From positions 186,001 through 250,000 of the forward strand of contig JAKUHH010000184.1 in NCBI GenBank assembly GCA_022701365.1: DNA of 64,000 bases, written 5' to 3'. Under the pieces are notes generated by a model. It had not been told where the DNA came from. It ran no database searches and was given only the letters and a program-made list of their open reading frames with translations. Below are positions 1 through 11,900 of the stretch, in pieces. The stretch comes from Mycocentrospora acerina. Taxonomy: Eukaryota; Ascomycota; Dothideomycetes; Pleosporales. Positions within the stretch are counted from its first letter, which is position 1; each line of letters begins with the position of its first letter. The position numbers were made by a program, and so were the translations under genes.

Positions 1-1720
1 GACTGATCCACCAAATCGGCCGAGCTTATCCAGCCCTATCGCAGGGCACCATAACTAACACCTTCTTTACCGGTCGCTGCTGCGGTGGATCGCCTCTGCA
101 TGCACAGGAAATTACACATGCGGGAAGAAGCTGGCCAGCTACCAGTCATATGCAGGAACCACCGACTCCGCAGCCGTGTTGGCCAACGTCCTATGCAACG
201 TGGTGGAGTGCAGTTCGTTGACCGTTGTCCACGCCCGATCCGATGACGGGGATTTTCAAGGAAGTGCAGGGGGGCCTTCTCTTGCTTGTCGATTTTTCCT
301 GCTTGCCACCAATGATACTGCTCGAATTTCGGCAAGATTTTCTTTAACGTCGGGTTTTTCTCTTTCTTCTGGGTCATTCTTTCCTAGTCAAGTCTTTAGC
401 ATCCGCTTACCAAGTCATACCTAAAGTCGAGCCGATGATGTGACTGCCCTTACACAGCACAGGGAGATGTGTCCTCTCAAACTGACAGCCGAGGACGTCA
501 AACTTTGAGGACGCCCGAGAAAGCTCTGCATGTGGTAGTCTGCCAACATCTCTTGGTATATGCGCCTTCCATCACAATTGCCCACTGGAGTCAACATGAT
601 GCATCTTCGCCTATCTCATCCTCACAGTGAGTGTTGAGTGATGGCAAGCACACTATCATCTGTAAATCCAAGCCACGCTCCTCTATCAGTGCCTTGTTGA
701 AGACAAATCATACTCTCGCTGATACCACACGTTCAGCTGGTGCGGGGTGGTTGACATGCAGCTTATCGATATCTACCCTGCCGACATGACGACTGTTTTT
801 GAACTTGTAGATCTCGGCTGCGATGTCCGGTACCTTTCAAAGTTTGAAGAATCCGCTTGTGCAAGGTATGGCTCGTCTGTGCAGGGAAAGTGCTGTCATA
901 ATCGTAGAACGCTATTGTCCGCATTTCACCTCATCCTCGGCTACAGGACAAGTAGGTATTGGTAAGCCAGTTCGGCACTCAGACTAGTTCATACAAGGGA
1001 CTGCAAGCTTCACTACAGTCGCTATCTATTATGCAAGACTAGCTCAACAAAAAACTACAACACCCAACAGCACAGATTAGCACGATTACAGGTATCGCTG
1101 TAGTTAGAATGTGTCCTCGTCTCTCCTCGGCGTCAACGAGAATACGCGAGTAACATGGCGGCTACACCTGCCCTGTCTACGCACCCCCCACCTATCAAAC
1201 TCGTGAAACAAAACATCTAGAAACACATGTTTCCATCCATCCCCAACTTGTTTTACACGCATCTCTCACGCCTGCCTGAATTGGCGACCGCGGTTGCCTA
1301 GCGATTAAGCCAAGATTCCAATCTAGTCAGCAAAATATCGGCATGCTTGAACATGAAGGCGTCCGAAAATTACCCTCCAAATCACGTGTACAGTCATCTC
1401 TTCAATCGTTTCCACATTCATCTTATTTATCAATCTACTTTGTGACATGGAAGTACTTACCTTGAAAGCACAATACATTGCTCTTACACACCTCTCTTGT
1501 TTCGCTACCTTGCATCCAATTACATAATCCGCTTCAACTTCACACAACCAAATCCACGTCTGGGCAACACTCTCCTTGCATTTCTTCCTTGCCTGTATGT
1601 AAATAGCGCATCTCTTTCTCACACACACACTCTCTCTTTCTCTGTCTTACCCACACCGACACTTCTTCAACATTCATGCTGACTACCTCCCACCACAACC
1701 CACAACCCATAGCCCACAAG

Positions 1721-1754
1721 TCACAAATCACAAATCACAAATCACAAATCACAA
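1721..1754. repeat. Heptanucleotide microsatellite (TCACAAA)n
   Basis: Nearly five uninterrupted copies of TCACAAA are followed by an A-rich run. This is a simple repeat with no coding support. Confidence 0.85.
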
Positions 1755-2140
1755 GCTACAAAGTAATAGAAAGGGAAGAAAAAAAAAACCTATAATCATC
1801 ATATTATTTGTAGGCTGTAGTTACTGCATAGTCAAAACGTGGTAAGACATGACAGATTAGAATTCGAGAGAATAGAATGGAATAGAACGACTTGGGATAA
1901 GAAAAAGTAAAAATTAAAGATAAGTAGCAAAAGAAAAAAGAAAAAAGTAGGGATCCAATCCCATCTTTGGGACGATCGTCTCTGGGCATAATACAGTGTA
2001 TGTTTGTTTGCTACACAGCGGTTATGGATGCATGGTCGGTGACTTGAGCCAAAGTAATTGGCAACAACACACACACGTGCAAACAAGGGTTGTTATTGCA
2101 ACTGCCGATCCCAAAAACCTAGAATGCAAAAGACAGACGA

Positions 2141-2174
<34 letters not shown>
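2141..2174. repeat. Tetranucleotide microsatellite (ACAG)n
   Basis: About 8.5 perfect ACAG units, flanked by degenerate copies from 2131. A plausible polymorphic simple-sequence repeat. Confidence 0.9.
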
Positions 2175-2649
2175 GGACTTAAATTCCTTTCATAAAAAAA
2201 TGCATTCAAGCGTACTACATACACTATACACATACAAGCATATATCTACATACAAACACATTTCCCCCTTCTTCTTCTTCTTCAAGTCAAGCCAAGCTAC
2301 CATGCATTCAAAGAATCTCTTCAAATCCATAAACCATGCAAACCACCCCACTAGACCAAACCCCCTCACAATGTTAGAAGCGAATGGACGTCCGAAACCA
2401 GCCAGCGGTAAGCGTCTGGGTATCTTCGGAACCGCAGAAAGAGAATCAGATAGAGAGAGAGAAAAAAAACGAGAAAAAAAAAACGATGGTAATGCGAGAT
2501 ATCGGCAAGGACTCGTCGACAACATTTGCGGGACGTGAAAAATGAGCGAAAGGAGAGAAAACCGTGTCTAACAGGTTGTCGAAGAAGAAGAAGCGAACGT
2601 GAAGTCGTGTACAGTAAGTCAGAAAGAAGGACAATAGGAAAAAGAAAGG

Positions 2650-4631
2650 CTAATAGTCATAGCCATTGTATCCGCGACCTTGTCCCTGACCCTGACCCTG
2701 CCCCTGTCCTGAGGGAGTGTAACTCCTTGGTACAGGCTGAGGCGCCCACCCTGGCGCTGTCGCACTCCGCTGCTGCACCGGCACTGATGCACTCATCCCG
2801 CGATTCGGGAATGGCTGGGATGCCTCACGACGTGGGGCAGAAGACTGCAGGCTGCTGGGTAGCCCCTGGCGTGGTGGAGCGGTGCCTGACCGTGGGGGAG
2901 GCATACCTGCCGATTGCGACATGGCTGGGGAGCCGGTCCGAAGGATGCTCGGGAGCTGAGGAGGCGCGTAGTCATTTGGACTGTCGGTGTGCGAGTAGTG
3001 TGGCGATGCGTCGACAGGAGATAGCTCATAGGATTGGCCCATTCGTGGCGGGGCGCGGCTGTTGAATGGAGAAAACTCCTCGTACGGCTGGTTTGATGGC
3101 GCTGGTTGTGGGTCGTTAAAGGGGGGCGAGATAAGCTGAGGAGCTGCAGAGTAGTAATCATTGGAGTAGTTTGTGTCGAGGGGCGGTCCGCGCGGGGGCC
3201 GCGGGGACGCTCTGCCTTGCGTCATGGGTGAGTATGGCCGACTAGGAGGTCCCCAGGGCTGGACAGGCGGCTCGCCAAAGTATTCATCTTCACGGGACAT
3301 TACGGGCATGGGAGGCGCAGGCGATGATCTGCCCATACCGCCTGCTTCGTTGATAAGTGGCGCATTCGAGCCGTAGCTTCTGCTCGAAAAGTTCGTAAAT
3401 TGCGTGTCGGAACGAGTTGGCATGTCTGGTCTCTCCTGCAACGATGGCAGGGAAGGCTTCATGCCTACAGTGCGGGTTACAGTGACTGTGGTCATGGTAT
3501 TTGTTCGTGACGGGGGGTTTGATGAGTATTGTGGCAGGGTAGTGGTGGTACTCATAGTGTCAGATCGCTGAAGAGCATATATAGACATGTCATCGTCGTC
3601 TTTATCGAGCTTAGGCAGAGTGGGGACGTTGCGAGTGGGCCCAAAGTCTCCCTTCTTCATAGCCTTGCGCTCTTCTTCTTTCCGTAGCTGATTCTCCTTC
3701 TCAATCGCCTTCTTCATCTTCTTGCCTACAATGCGCTCCAGACGTGTCTCGACCTTGCGACGACAGTACTGGGTCAAGCTCCCGTCCTTGCTGGGAACAT
3801 AGTGCCAGAGGAAGAAGATGTAGAGAAGAGCGGAGATGATGAGACCGAGAGCAGCAAAGACCCAAATGACGAGCGAAAACAACATGGTAAAGTAGATGAC
3901 CGTTTCCCGCTTATTGCCCGTATCGATCAAAACACCAATGTTTAAAAAGAACTGCTCAAAGTTGGAGTGGTCTTCAGACGCATGTTCGCCAATGGGTAGG
4001 AGTTGAGCCTGCATGACAGCATACAGAGTCAAGGCGTTGATTGCAATGCGAGGACCTTGAGCGATGATGATGATGAGAGCACTCTTGAACTGAAAGTAGA
4101 CAAAAAGGGCGATATAATTGACACCCTTTTTACTCTTGGTCAGCTCGGCGAAGACCAAGAAACGTCTCCATCCCTGGCCGCTCTTTGTCAGACGCATGCT
4201 CTGCCAGATAGCCGCAATGGGCTCCAGATAGCACTCCGTCACGCTGCCTGAGCGCATCACGCGCAGCGCCCTGAAGCCTCGGTAGACGAGGAAGACGTAT
4301 GAGATGATGATTGTGATTGCAAAGATCCATTTGGCGACCTCGAACGAGACCTTTGGCTGCACCTGACTCGACCACTTGTTGAAGGCGAGCAGGTTGACGG
4401 CAGTGAATGCATCCGCAGCGTAGACGGCGCAGGACACTATGACGAGAATCCACAACCACGCATAGGAGAGCGGGGTCAGACACGATGACGAGCGGAAGTC
4501 GGACAGATTCTGTCACAGTCAGTAGATGCATTTTGCCATTCGCGCCTTCCATTTTGGGGACCCACGATGTAGTCCCACTTCTGCTCCTCGGCTACGGTGA
4601 CGCCCTTCTCGCGGTCTCCACTACACCCCAT
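2650..4631 (-). CDS. KCH1: KCH1-like fungal potassium transporter
   Basis: This looks like a Kch1/Prm6-family plasma-membrane protein, which in yeast supports low-affinity K+ influx and Ca2+ signalling; function here is by family. The first exon (4566-4631) encodes MGCSGDREKG and ends in WDYI. A 56-bp intron (4510-4565, GTGGGT donor) leads to exon 2, which continues NLSDFRSSSCLTPLSYAW. The product is about 641 aa. Four hydrophobic segments fill roughly residues 35-250, with a signature stretch GPRIAIN between TM3 and TM4. A basic, coiled Lys/Glu stretch follows, then a 300-residue Pro/Ser/Gln-rich disordered tail ending in Gly-Gln repeats and YNGYDY. The MGC start suggests N-myristoylation and palmitoylation. 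I chose the start in exon 1 because the frame in exon 2 alone lacks the conserved N-terminal block. Confidence 0.82.
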
Positions 4632-6314
4632 GGCTGCTGGTGTTGATGATAATGATGATGTCGCTGAGTATTACAAGTAAAATTGAGGTGGCCGGTCAAC
4701 GGTCTCGCCTGCAGTCCAGCTGTGCTAAGGAGTGACGTGAGCTGCTACAAGGTCATGTGTTGCGCCCAGAGAGCCACAGAGAGGATCCAACTGGCGATGG
4801 AGGGAGCGTGGTGGTGAGTAGTGACAGGCCGGCTGTTCACCACGAGTGTGTGAGTTGAAAGAGTGAGGGCAGGGTTGTGTGCTAGGAAAGCGCTGGGCGC
4901 ATAATGCGGAGCAGGAGATGGCGCGGGACGTGTTTGAGAAGTGTGAACCCTGGAGATACTTAACAGCGGAAGAGCCGCAAGAAACAAACTGCCGTCTCTC
5001 GAGATATAGAAGAGTACAATGGCGCTTTGTGGGCCAGCGTGTATTCTTTTTTCTTCTATTGTACCGAGCCTTGCCGTGGAGACAGCCGCTGGCGTGGTGA
5101 AGGAGTGGACAGCGCGAACGTGCGCCGAGCAGTACAAGTTGATGACAAGACGCCTGGTGCGAATCACGGGCGGCAAGCTAGAGAGCGACGAGAATATGAA
5201 CACAGCGCCAGCGTCTGCGTGCTTGTCAGATAGGACACACGAGTGGTGAGAGGGTAATAGCCGGCCAGCGCGCAGAAAGGTCACACCAAACTTGGTGTGG
5301 AGGCGGCTGCAGCATCTCCGCATTGCGCATGATTGGACGTCAGTTTGCAGGCCGCTGTTGGACCAAATGCTTCACCAGGCCCAAGACAGCAGTTCGCTAG
5401 CCTGTTCCTGTCGACTCCAGTTGGAGCTGCTCGAAACATGCTAGGCGCTTGGTGAAACTCATCTAACAACGGGCCTATCCGGGCAGAGAACTGTCGAAGT
5501 GTCTCGTTGAAATCACCGACTCTGCTGTTGCACGTTTCTATTTCGAAAGCAAACAGTACATCTATTGTGTCACAAAATGAGCGTTTCCTGCATGAAGCAG
5601 CTAGCTTTCTCGGCTGTTGGAAATGCCGCATAAAAAACACATTGCTTGCAAAAGCATTTTGCCTCACATGTCATCTTTCAACGAGCCAATCCTCAGTAAG
5701 GTGGCGCCTGGGCATTTCGAAACTAAATGACGGCACAGCCACATCTACGCGAAACAGCATGTTCATGCAAACACCCGGCATTCAATTTAGAGTGTGGCTG
5801 GGAGTTGCCTGCTATTGCGATATCAGGCTGCGGGTTTATACTTTGAAGGCCCACGGTCATTTCAAGGCAACTAAATTTTTAAACTTTGGGGTTGAGATTA
5901 GGATTTACCACCACGTCACATCAAGGAAGAGATTCAGCGCGTGATAATCATGGTCATGATCGTCATGAAATCATTCCTCTTATTACCGTCTTTCATCGCG
6001 CACTGATTTGCCTTCTTTCTCTGTTATGCACAGCCTCTGGGTTGCGACCTATTTTCCCCACAAACTTGCTTCGCCTCTTTGTTGTCTCGGCACTTTTGCG
6101 GGCAAATGGCCAACGTGACACAACAAAACACCATGTGCCACCACCATCAACTTCAGCCTGCGAGCTCCAAAAGAGCCGCAGCTGATCGAACAACGTCGCC
6201 ACAAGTATAGAACAAAGAGCAGCTGCTGGGTTGAACTGATTTTTTTGCCTTCGCTCACATCTCTCATCTTCCACTTCCCCATCTCTTCTTCCTTTCCCCT
6301 GAAACCTATAAACA
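4632..6314. other. Divergent intergenic region KCH1/DUF2235
   Basis: About 1.7 kb separates two divergently transcribed genes and should carry both promoters. A 128-codon minus-strand frame at 5281-5667 has no recognisable domain and I do not call it. A pyrimidine-rich stretch (CTTCC/CCCCT tracts) at 6240-6310 just before the DUF2235 start is typical of fungal core promoters. Confidence 0.5.
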
Positions 6315-7829
6315 ATGCCATCCGCAACCCCCCGCCCCCGCCCCACGAAGCGCCTTGTAGTCTTCTGCGACGGGACATGGGTGGGCCGCGAGACCCAAGT
6401 CGCCGGCGCGCCAGCCAGCAATATCCGGCAACTCGCCAACATGGTCGGTGAGGTGCAATTCGGTAGCCCGGCCGATTCTGAACCCGCGACAATTCACAAG
6501 ATTCTTCCACATGGCCTTACCACCGCCTCCGACTCCGACTCCGACTCCATCGTTGCGGGGTACCAAGAGGGCACGGGTCTCAATGGCACGTTCATGGAGT
6601 ACATATGGGATGGCGCGACTGCCTCAGCCATCAGCACAGAGTGCATCAACGTATACAAGTTCATCGTTGAGAATTACACAATGGACCATGAAATTTGGCT
6701 TTTTGGATTTAGCCGCGGAGCATTCACCGTGCGTTGCGTGGCGGGTATGATCAACAATTGTGGTATCATACGTCGTCGTCCGGAGTTGTCGAATACAGAG
6801 CCGTATACGGCGGCGCAAATCGATGCGCTATGCTACGGGGTGTTTAGAACGTATCGGAGCTCGCTGCCTGACGATGCGCCGCAGAGTCCGGGATGTGCAG
6901 GGCAGAGGAGGAATAAAGAAAGAATATGGCAGGTTGAGCGTCCAATCCGGTTTCTTGGAATCATTGATACCGTGGGGTCATTGGGAATTCCGCGACTGAA
7001 CGCAGGGATTGGGTTCGATTGGGCGCCGTTTGAGTTTTTTGATCAGCGCGTTTCGAGTATCGTGCAATTTGTGTGGCATGCGCCTTCGCTGCATGACCGG
7101 TTGTGGATGTTCCAGCCGTGTTTGGTGTTCCCTAGCAAGAAGGGTGAGGCGACCGTTGTTAAGCAGAAGTGGTTTCCTGGCACGCATTACGACGTTGGAC
7201 GACAAACATTTCGCTTTGTGAGGCAAAGTCCTTCAAACTGGATTGAGAAGATATTGGGGCTACTGCCGGATTTACTCTCGCGTACCATCTGGCCGAACGA
7301 AGTGCTGTCGGACGCGGTCCTGCGCTGGATTGTAGAAGGCGTCCAGACAGTTGACGAGGAGTCTTCTAATCCCATCATCCCAAATGTACCCGACAAGTTA
7401 AAAAACTTGACCCAACGCATCGCCTCGCCCCCACCAAATACCACAGGGAGCGGTGATATCTACGGCACGGTTCTTGAATATGCGCCTGGCGGCCTTCTCT
7501 TCCGTACCATCCACCGCATCTCGAGGGCTGCCATCTCACTTTTGAACCACATATTCCCCCGTCTAGGTGACAACATTCGCGACGCAATGGGCATCAAGAC
7601 TATCATCGGGATATTGACGGCTACGGCGGACCGCAGGATCCCCGAAACGAACGCAGATGTGTATCCGTATACCAAGAACGACACCATGGGGGTGCTTAGC
7701 GTGAAAGACCAGGCGAAGATGGATCAGGACAACGAAAATAAGACGAAGCGATATGTGAGTCGGACGTATGAAAATTGGCTGCTTTGGAAGAGTGTGTTTG
7801 GGAATGAGGATGATTGTACGGGCCAGTAG
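6315..7829 (+). CDS. DUF2235 alpha/beta-hydrolase-like protein
   Basis: Uninterrupted 504-codon gene of the DUF2235 family. This is the same fold class as the Tle1 phospholipase effectors of bacteria, while fungal members have no defined substrate. The N-terminal hallmark KRLVVFCDGTWVG lies at residues 13-25. The nucleophile elbow GFSRGAF (GxSxG, catalytic Ser) sits near residue 134. An IDTVGSLG stretch near residue 218 is the usual next conserved block and a GTHYDVG block near 290 carries the candidate His/Asp. No signal peptide or membrane segment is evident, so a cytosolic hydrolase is the likeliest reading. The gene is intronless and reads leftward neighbour KCH1 divergently. Its 3' end is 117 bp from the 3' end of MED7 (convergent). 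Confidence 0.9.
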   Translation: MPSATPRPRPTKRLVVFCDGTWVGRETQVAGAPASNIRQLANMVGEVQFGSPADSEPATIHKILPHGLTTASDSDSDSIVAGYQEGTGLNGTFMEYIWDGATASAISTECINVYKFIVENYTMDHEIWLFGFSRGAFTVRCVAGMINNCGIIRRRPELSNTEPYTAAQIDALCYGVFRTYRSSLPDDAPQSPGCAGQRRNKERIWQVERPIRFLGIIDTVGSLGIPRLNAGIGFDWAPFEFFDQRVSSIVQFVWHAPSLHDRLWMFQPCLVFPSKKGEATVVKQKWFPGTHYDVGRQTFRFVRQSPSNWIEKILGLLPDLLSRTIWPNEVLSDAVLRWIVEGVQTVDEESSNPIIPNVPDKLKNLTQRIASPPPNTTGSGDIYGTVLEYAPGGLLFRTIHRISRAAISLLNHIFPRLGDNIRDAMGIKTIIGILTATADRRIPETNADVYPYTKNDTMGVLSVKDQAKMDQDNENKTKRYVSRTYENWLLWKSVFGNEDDCTGQ

Positions 7830-7946
7830 TCGATAGATGTGACGAGAGGCGGTTTGGTACGGGGGACCGTGGATTGTAAGGAGCCGAGCATCGAAGGTTT
7901 CCTAAAGTAAAATTGCAAGGCAGCTCCATGTTCGATGTATGCGCAA

Positions 7947-8804
7947 TCACCCCAGTATCTCATCTAGAGCCTCCCACATGCCGCCCTGCATTTGTTTCCT
8001 TCTCTCGACTTCTCCAACCAGGCTTTCTTCCAGCCCCTTCCCAGTCTCCTCTCCGTTGATTTTGCCCAACTCGCCAAACCCACCTAGCACATCCCTGACC
8101 TTCTCTCCCATTTTCCTCACGCCCTCAACCTCTCCCCTTTTCTTCTCTACCTGCCTCTCCAACATGCCAATTAACGTCTCTCTCGCCTGGTGCGGCCTAT
8201 ATTCATTCACCAACGCATGCATGTTGGCCACCAGCGACAGGATGTCTCTCAGTTTCTCATTCTTGGCCTCAGATGTAGGGTCCACTGCGATGATGCCCAG
8301 CAGCTCAATGTAGCTCATTAGAATGCTGCGCAAGAATCGGAACAGGTAGTTTTGCCTGTCCAGTGTCGAGGAGGGAGACGTGGCGGGGTAGAGCTGCTCG
8401 TACGTCCAGCCCGGCAGCGCCCATTCGTTGAGCTTGGCAGCGATGAACTCCATGTTCTTGTCAAAGACATCAGTGCCACCAGCCTTTGTGGCGAGTCCAA
8501 AGACTTTGAATTCCGAGTCATCTGCGGGTGGGGATGGGGGGATGAGGTAGCGCAATTCGGTTGGGAGGGCGAGGATTTGGTCGGCGGACAAAGTTGAGGC
8601 TGTGTGCAGGGGTTTTGGAGCGGGAGGGGGGGCGTTTTTGGTGGTGTCATCGGTTGGCGTGGCTTCCTCTTCTAGTTTGGCCAGGCGTTCACGGTTGGCT
8701 GTGGTGAAGTACTTGTAGAAGGGCGGGGGGTCGGGGAAGAAGGCAACGACTCTATTCTCCTCGTCGTCTTCCTGCTGCTGGGGCTGCTGCTGCTGTTCGG
8801 CCAT
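7947..8804 (-). CDS. MED7: Mediator complex subunit 7
   Basis: Encodes about 285 aa of Mediator subunit 7, part of the middle module that bridges transcription factors and RNA polymerase II. The family signature near the N-terminus is plain: FFPDPPPFYKYFT, then a Lys/Glu segment, and later LRYLIPPSPP near residue 90. The C-terminal half has long amphipathic helices expected for the MED7-MED21 hinge heterodimer. An N-terminal poly-Gln/Glu tract (MAEQQQQPQQQ) precedes the domain. A Met four codons upstream (8816) is possible, but a TTTTTTGCAG sequence directly before it looks like a 3' splice site of a 5'-UTR intron, so the MAEQ start is preferred. The promoter is shared with the divergent MDR oxidoreductase. 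Confidence 0.93.
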   Translation of the reverse strand: MAEQQQQPQQQEDDEENRVVAFFPDPPPFYKYFTTANRERLAKLEEEATPTDDTTKNAPPPAPKPLHTASTLSADQILALPTELRYLIPPSPPADDSEFKVFGLATKAGGTDVFDKNMEFIAAKLNEWALPGWTYEQLYPATSPSSTLDRQNYLFRFLRSILMSYIELLGIIAVDPTSEAKNEKLRDILSLVANMHALVNEYRPHQARETLIGMLERQVEKKRGEVEGVRKMGEKVRDVLGGFGELGKINGEETGKGLEESLVGEVERRKQMQGGMWEALDEILG

Positions 8805-9408
8805 TTTTGCCTGCAAAAAAGGTGGCGGGGTTGGCGCTGCAATGCGACGCGTCGTGGGCGCGTGGTTGTGCTTGTCACGTTACTGCTGGCGTGAATGGAA
8901 AGAACGACCATGGCAGTCAGGCCAGGCTAGCTTGGACCCTGGATGTGCGTGGGGATCCTTAGCGCCGCCATGCACGAGTCGAGTTGTCTGCCCCACCACG
9001 CGTCGACTGAGCAAGGCTTCCAGAATACACGCTGGCGTTGACGTCGATGTCGTCCATTGCGTCCTGCTCGTGCAGCAGCGCCAATATAATGGGGACCCTT
9101 GCTTGTCTGGGTACCTTGCTATGAGCCGTCACGGAGACGGAGTCTTTGTTTGTCCATGGACGCCGTATCAGGCCAAGCGCTGTCTCAGGCGACGAATCGG
9201 ACTTTGCACGCATACCTAGTCGTCTACGACTACACATGATTGAATCTATATACGTGGAGACAAGCTTCTTTCAAGTTCCACAAATCAGCTCGGTTCCCTC
9301 GTCTGTTTGCAGTGTCTTCCACGTCTATTGCAGTGTGCCTTCCACATCCATTGCAGCCTTGGCTTTTCATCCTCACCATCTTCATCCACCCTAGCCCTAT
9401 TCCTCAAC
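8805..9408. promoter_or_regulatory. Divergent promoter region MED7/MDR oxidoreductase
   Basis: About 600 bp lies between two divergent starts. A CT- and CCATC-rich tract at 9330-9405 immediately precedes the oxidoreductase start and resembles a fungal transcription-start pyrimidine tract. No specific factor site was identified with confidence. Confidence 0.4.
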
Positions 9409-10489
9409 ATGGCGACCCAAAAGGCCGTCGTCTGCAAGTCTAAAGGCCTTCTCGAGCTCCGCCATGACTTTCCTCTCCCCACACTCCCTGCCGACAATTG
9501 GATCCTCGTCAAGACCAAGGCCGTAGCCTTGAATCCCTCGGACTGGAGACACATTTCTTGGGGGCCCACACCTGGCATGCTCTCCGGACTCGATTATGCA
9601 GGCATAGTAGAAGAAGTCGGTGCAGGCGTCACAGACCTCAGCATTGGAGATCGAGTCGCAGGTTTTGTGCGAGGAAGTAGGATCCTCCTACACTTTCGTG
9701 CTTAAAAATACGCACTAACCTTTTTTAGGCGATCCAGCAGACCTTCAGAGCGGCGCCTTCGCAGAGCACATCAAAGCCAAGGCGGGAATTCACCTCAAGA
9801 TCCCGGACAGCCTATCTTTTGAAGACGCCGCCACGTTTCCCGTGGCTAATATTACCTGCGGACAGGCTCTCTTTCAATCTCTCGGCTTACCGCTTCCTCC
9901 CGCCAAGGTCAGAGAGCCGACCTCCATCTTGATCTACGGCGGATCCACCGCATCAGGCACGGTAGCCATTCAATATGCAAAGTTAGTAGGATGTGAAGTT
10001 TTCGCCACTTCTTCACCACACAACTTCGACCTCCTTCGCAGCCTCGGCGCCGATCACGTCTTTGATTACAAGGACCCCGAAGTCGGCGCCAAGATCCGTG
10101 CAGGATCAAACGACAGTCTCTACTTAGTCATGGATTGCATTGCCGACAGTGCCTCGTTCGATATCTGCGCAGCGGCATTGAGCTCGCACGGTGGCCGTTT
10201 AACTGCGCTGCTTCCTGTCAAGAACTTCCCTAGACAAGATGTGAATGCGACTGCCACCCTGGGATACACCGCGCTTGGCGAAAAATACTCCAATATGATC
10301 CCCTCGAACCAGAGTGACTATGACTTTGCTTGCAGATTCTCGAGGTTGGCCGAGCCGTTGATTGGCAGTGGGCAGATCAAGCCTCATCCGAAGCAAGTAC
10401 ACCAAGGCCTTGGGGATATCCCACAGGGATTGAGGGATTTGGAAGAAGGAAGAGTTTCTGGTGTTAAGCTGGTGTACACAGTGGATTAG
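9409..10489 (+). CDS. MDR-family zinc-binding-type oxidoreductase (ToxD/enoyl-reductase-like)
   Basis: NAD(P)H-dependent oxidoreductase of the medium-chain dehydrogenase/reductase superfamily. In fungi this subgroup includes stand-alone trans-enoyl reductases and quinone oxidoreductases; the substrate here is unknown. Exon 1 is 9409-9676 and a 52-bp intron (9677-9728, phase 1) leads to exon 2, 9729-10489, giving 342 aa. The GroES-like domain contains ALNPSDWRH and GLDYAGIVEEVG. The Rossmann domain has YGGSTASGTVAIQYAK, a variant of the dinucleotide-binding motif, and LGADHVFDYKDP. The catalytic-zinc ligands of alcohol dehydrogenases are absent, as expected for the quinone/enoyl reductase branch. 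The gene ends LVYTVD. A P450 relic lies 650 bp downstream, but nothing else suggests a biosynthetic cluster. Confidence 0.88.
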
Positions 10490-11142
10490 AAACTACGGAA
10501 CGTTGTGTAAAAATATCTCCTAAAGATTTGATGCAACTATTCGCTGGAATGGTGTGGGATGATTAATATAGATAAATACATGCTGTCAAATCAGTAATAT
10601 CCACCCAACTCGCAGAAGACAAAAAGGCTGGTCCGTGAATAATCTCCAGTTCAGATCATCTAGCCAAATGCGCCGTTCATAGTTTCTACTATCAACTGAT
10701 GTTAGAAGAGAACCATAATGCCTAGCTCGTTATAATGCTTGGCAGTTCCCCATGCGCGTATTCAATCGCACTGTATACTCCCTTACAAACTTTCAAAATG
10801 CTAAAGTGTCACCTGAAAACTAGTCTTCAAATAAAACCCAGCTATTTGAGTGTTCTAGAGGATCAGTGGTCAACTCAGACGCGCGAGATCATGTCTCTCC
10901 CTTGTCAGTTCTACTAGCTATCTCAATTTGTTCTCCAAAACCACCTTAATTATTGCCAGTGTTCTGATCACTCAGATCTTAATTTACCTGTTTCGGGTCG
11001 GCTATAGGAGACGTCTGAATTGCGATCGCCTACGCAGATAAGGAATGGTGAAAAGACTTCTGGTTAGAGACTTGCTCAACATGTTAATCTCTATTGTAGC
11101 CTGTCACGAAAAGTTGGAGCTGATGAACAGGTCATATCATGC
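10490..11142. other. AT-rich spacer
   Basis: No gene, recognisable repeat or RNA was seen. The spacer becomes AT-rich compared with the flanking oxidoreductase gene and leads into the P450 relic. Confidence 0.4.
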
Positions 11143-11900
11143 ATGACGCTGAAACGCAGCTTGAAGCACCTACCCTCAGATCCCATGGCATTTATGCCAT
11201 GGGATAATCTCTGCCAAGAAAATCCTGACATGGAACTCTTCTTTGTAGATCTATGGCTAGTTCGTGACCCAGTACTCCTGGTCGCCGATCCGGAAGTGGC
11301 GAACCAACTCTCGCTCAAGTACAATCTTTCGAAACCAGCGGGCCAAGAACAAATTTTCAGGTCAGTCTTTGGCGGCTGTGGCTTGATCAGTATGCACGGA
11401 AAAGAATGTAAATTTTGGCGAGATATGTTCAATACTGGATTTAATGCTAATCAAATCACAAATTTACTGCCTTGTATCGTCGAATTGTCGCTCTAGCTCC
11501 TGACGACTACATAGCACGAAGAAGTGACTGGGTCATAAATTATGAGAACAATGAAACTCTGGACAATCACTTCAAGGAAGTTGCCACGCTACAAACGCAC
11601 GTTCTTCTTTATTGAAAACGACTCAACATTTAGCATCATAGAGTATATTTACCATCTTCTTTTGCAACATCCAGAGGCACTCACACAATGCTGTTTTCGG
11701 CACCACCAAAGATGCCGCCTCGCAGCTGAGGGCTAACCCAACGCTCATCAACCAATGCAACCACTCCCTCGCCGTCATCAAAAAAACCCTGCGACTTTTC
11801 GCGCCTGCAGGTACAGAGCGCGACGGTCTTGCAAACGTTTCGCTCACGGACCGGCACGACAATGTATTCCCCACTCTTTGGCCGAAGAGTCAGGCCTTAA
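11143..11900 (+). pseudogene. Cytochrome P450 pseudogene
   Basis: Broken remains of a fungal cytochrome P450. The first frame (11143-11496) reads like the N-terminal third of a P450, with LFFVDLWL, VADPEVANQLSLKYNL and MHGKECKFWRDMFN, which corresponds to the helix B-C region and its usual W-R-x-x-F block. After stops, a piece at about 11630-11690 reads YIYHLLLQHPEAL, equal to the end of helix I. A frame from about 11695 to 11880 gives VFGTTKDAASQLRANP and then a near-perfect K-helix block with ExxR altered to KTLR (IKKTLRLFAPAG). The region between helices C and I is missing and no heme-binding FxxGxxxCxG motif follows. Deletion, frameshifts and loss of the heme site make it non-functional. 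Confidence 0.82.

Larger units (their letters stand above)
1..2649. other. Gene-poor left flank
   Basis: No convincing gene was found. Short open frames occur on both strands (for example 36-377 minus and 1996-2538 plus), but none shows a recognisable domain, and several run through simple repeats. The segment 1560-2640 is rich in polypurine/polypyrimidine runs and microsatellites. It may include the 3' UTR of the leftward KCH1-like gene that stops at 2650. A distal exon of a gene lying left of the window cannot be excluded for the 36-377 frame. Confidence 0.5.

Noticed and set aside
36..377. 113-codon minus-strand frame at the left edge
   Set aside because: No domain, no clear splice context and no flanking gene; kept only as a remark on the left flank.
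2680..2712. Telomere-like (CCCTGA)n tract
   Set aside because: It is the in-frame coding sequence of the Gly-Gln tail of the KCH1-like protein and not the TTAGGG-type repeat.
5281..5667. 128-codon minus-strand frame between KCH1 and DUF2235
   Set aside because: Lies in a divergent promoter region with no recognisable motif or intron support.
9409..11900. Secondary-metabolite gene cluster (MDR reductase plus P450)
   Set aside because: No backbone synthase, transporter or cluster regulator nearby, and the P450 is dead.
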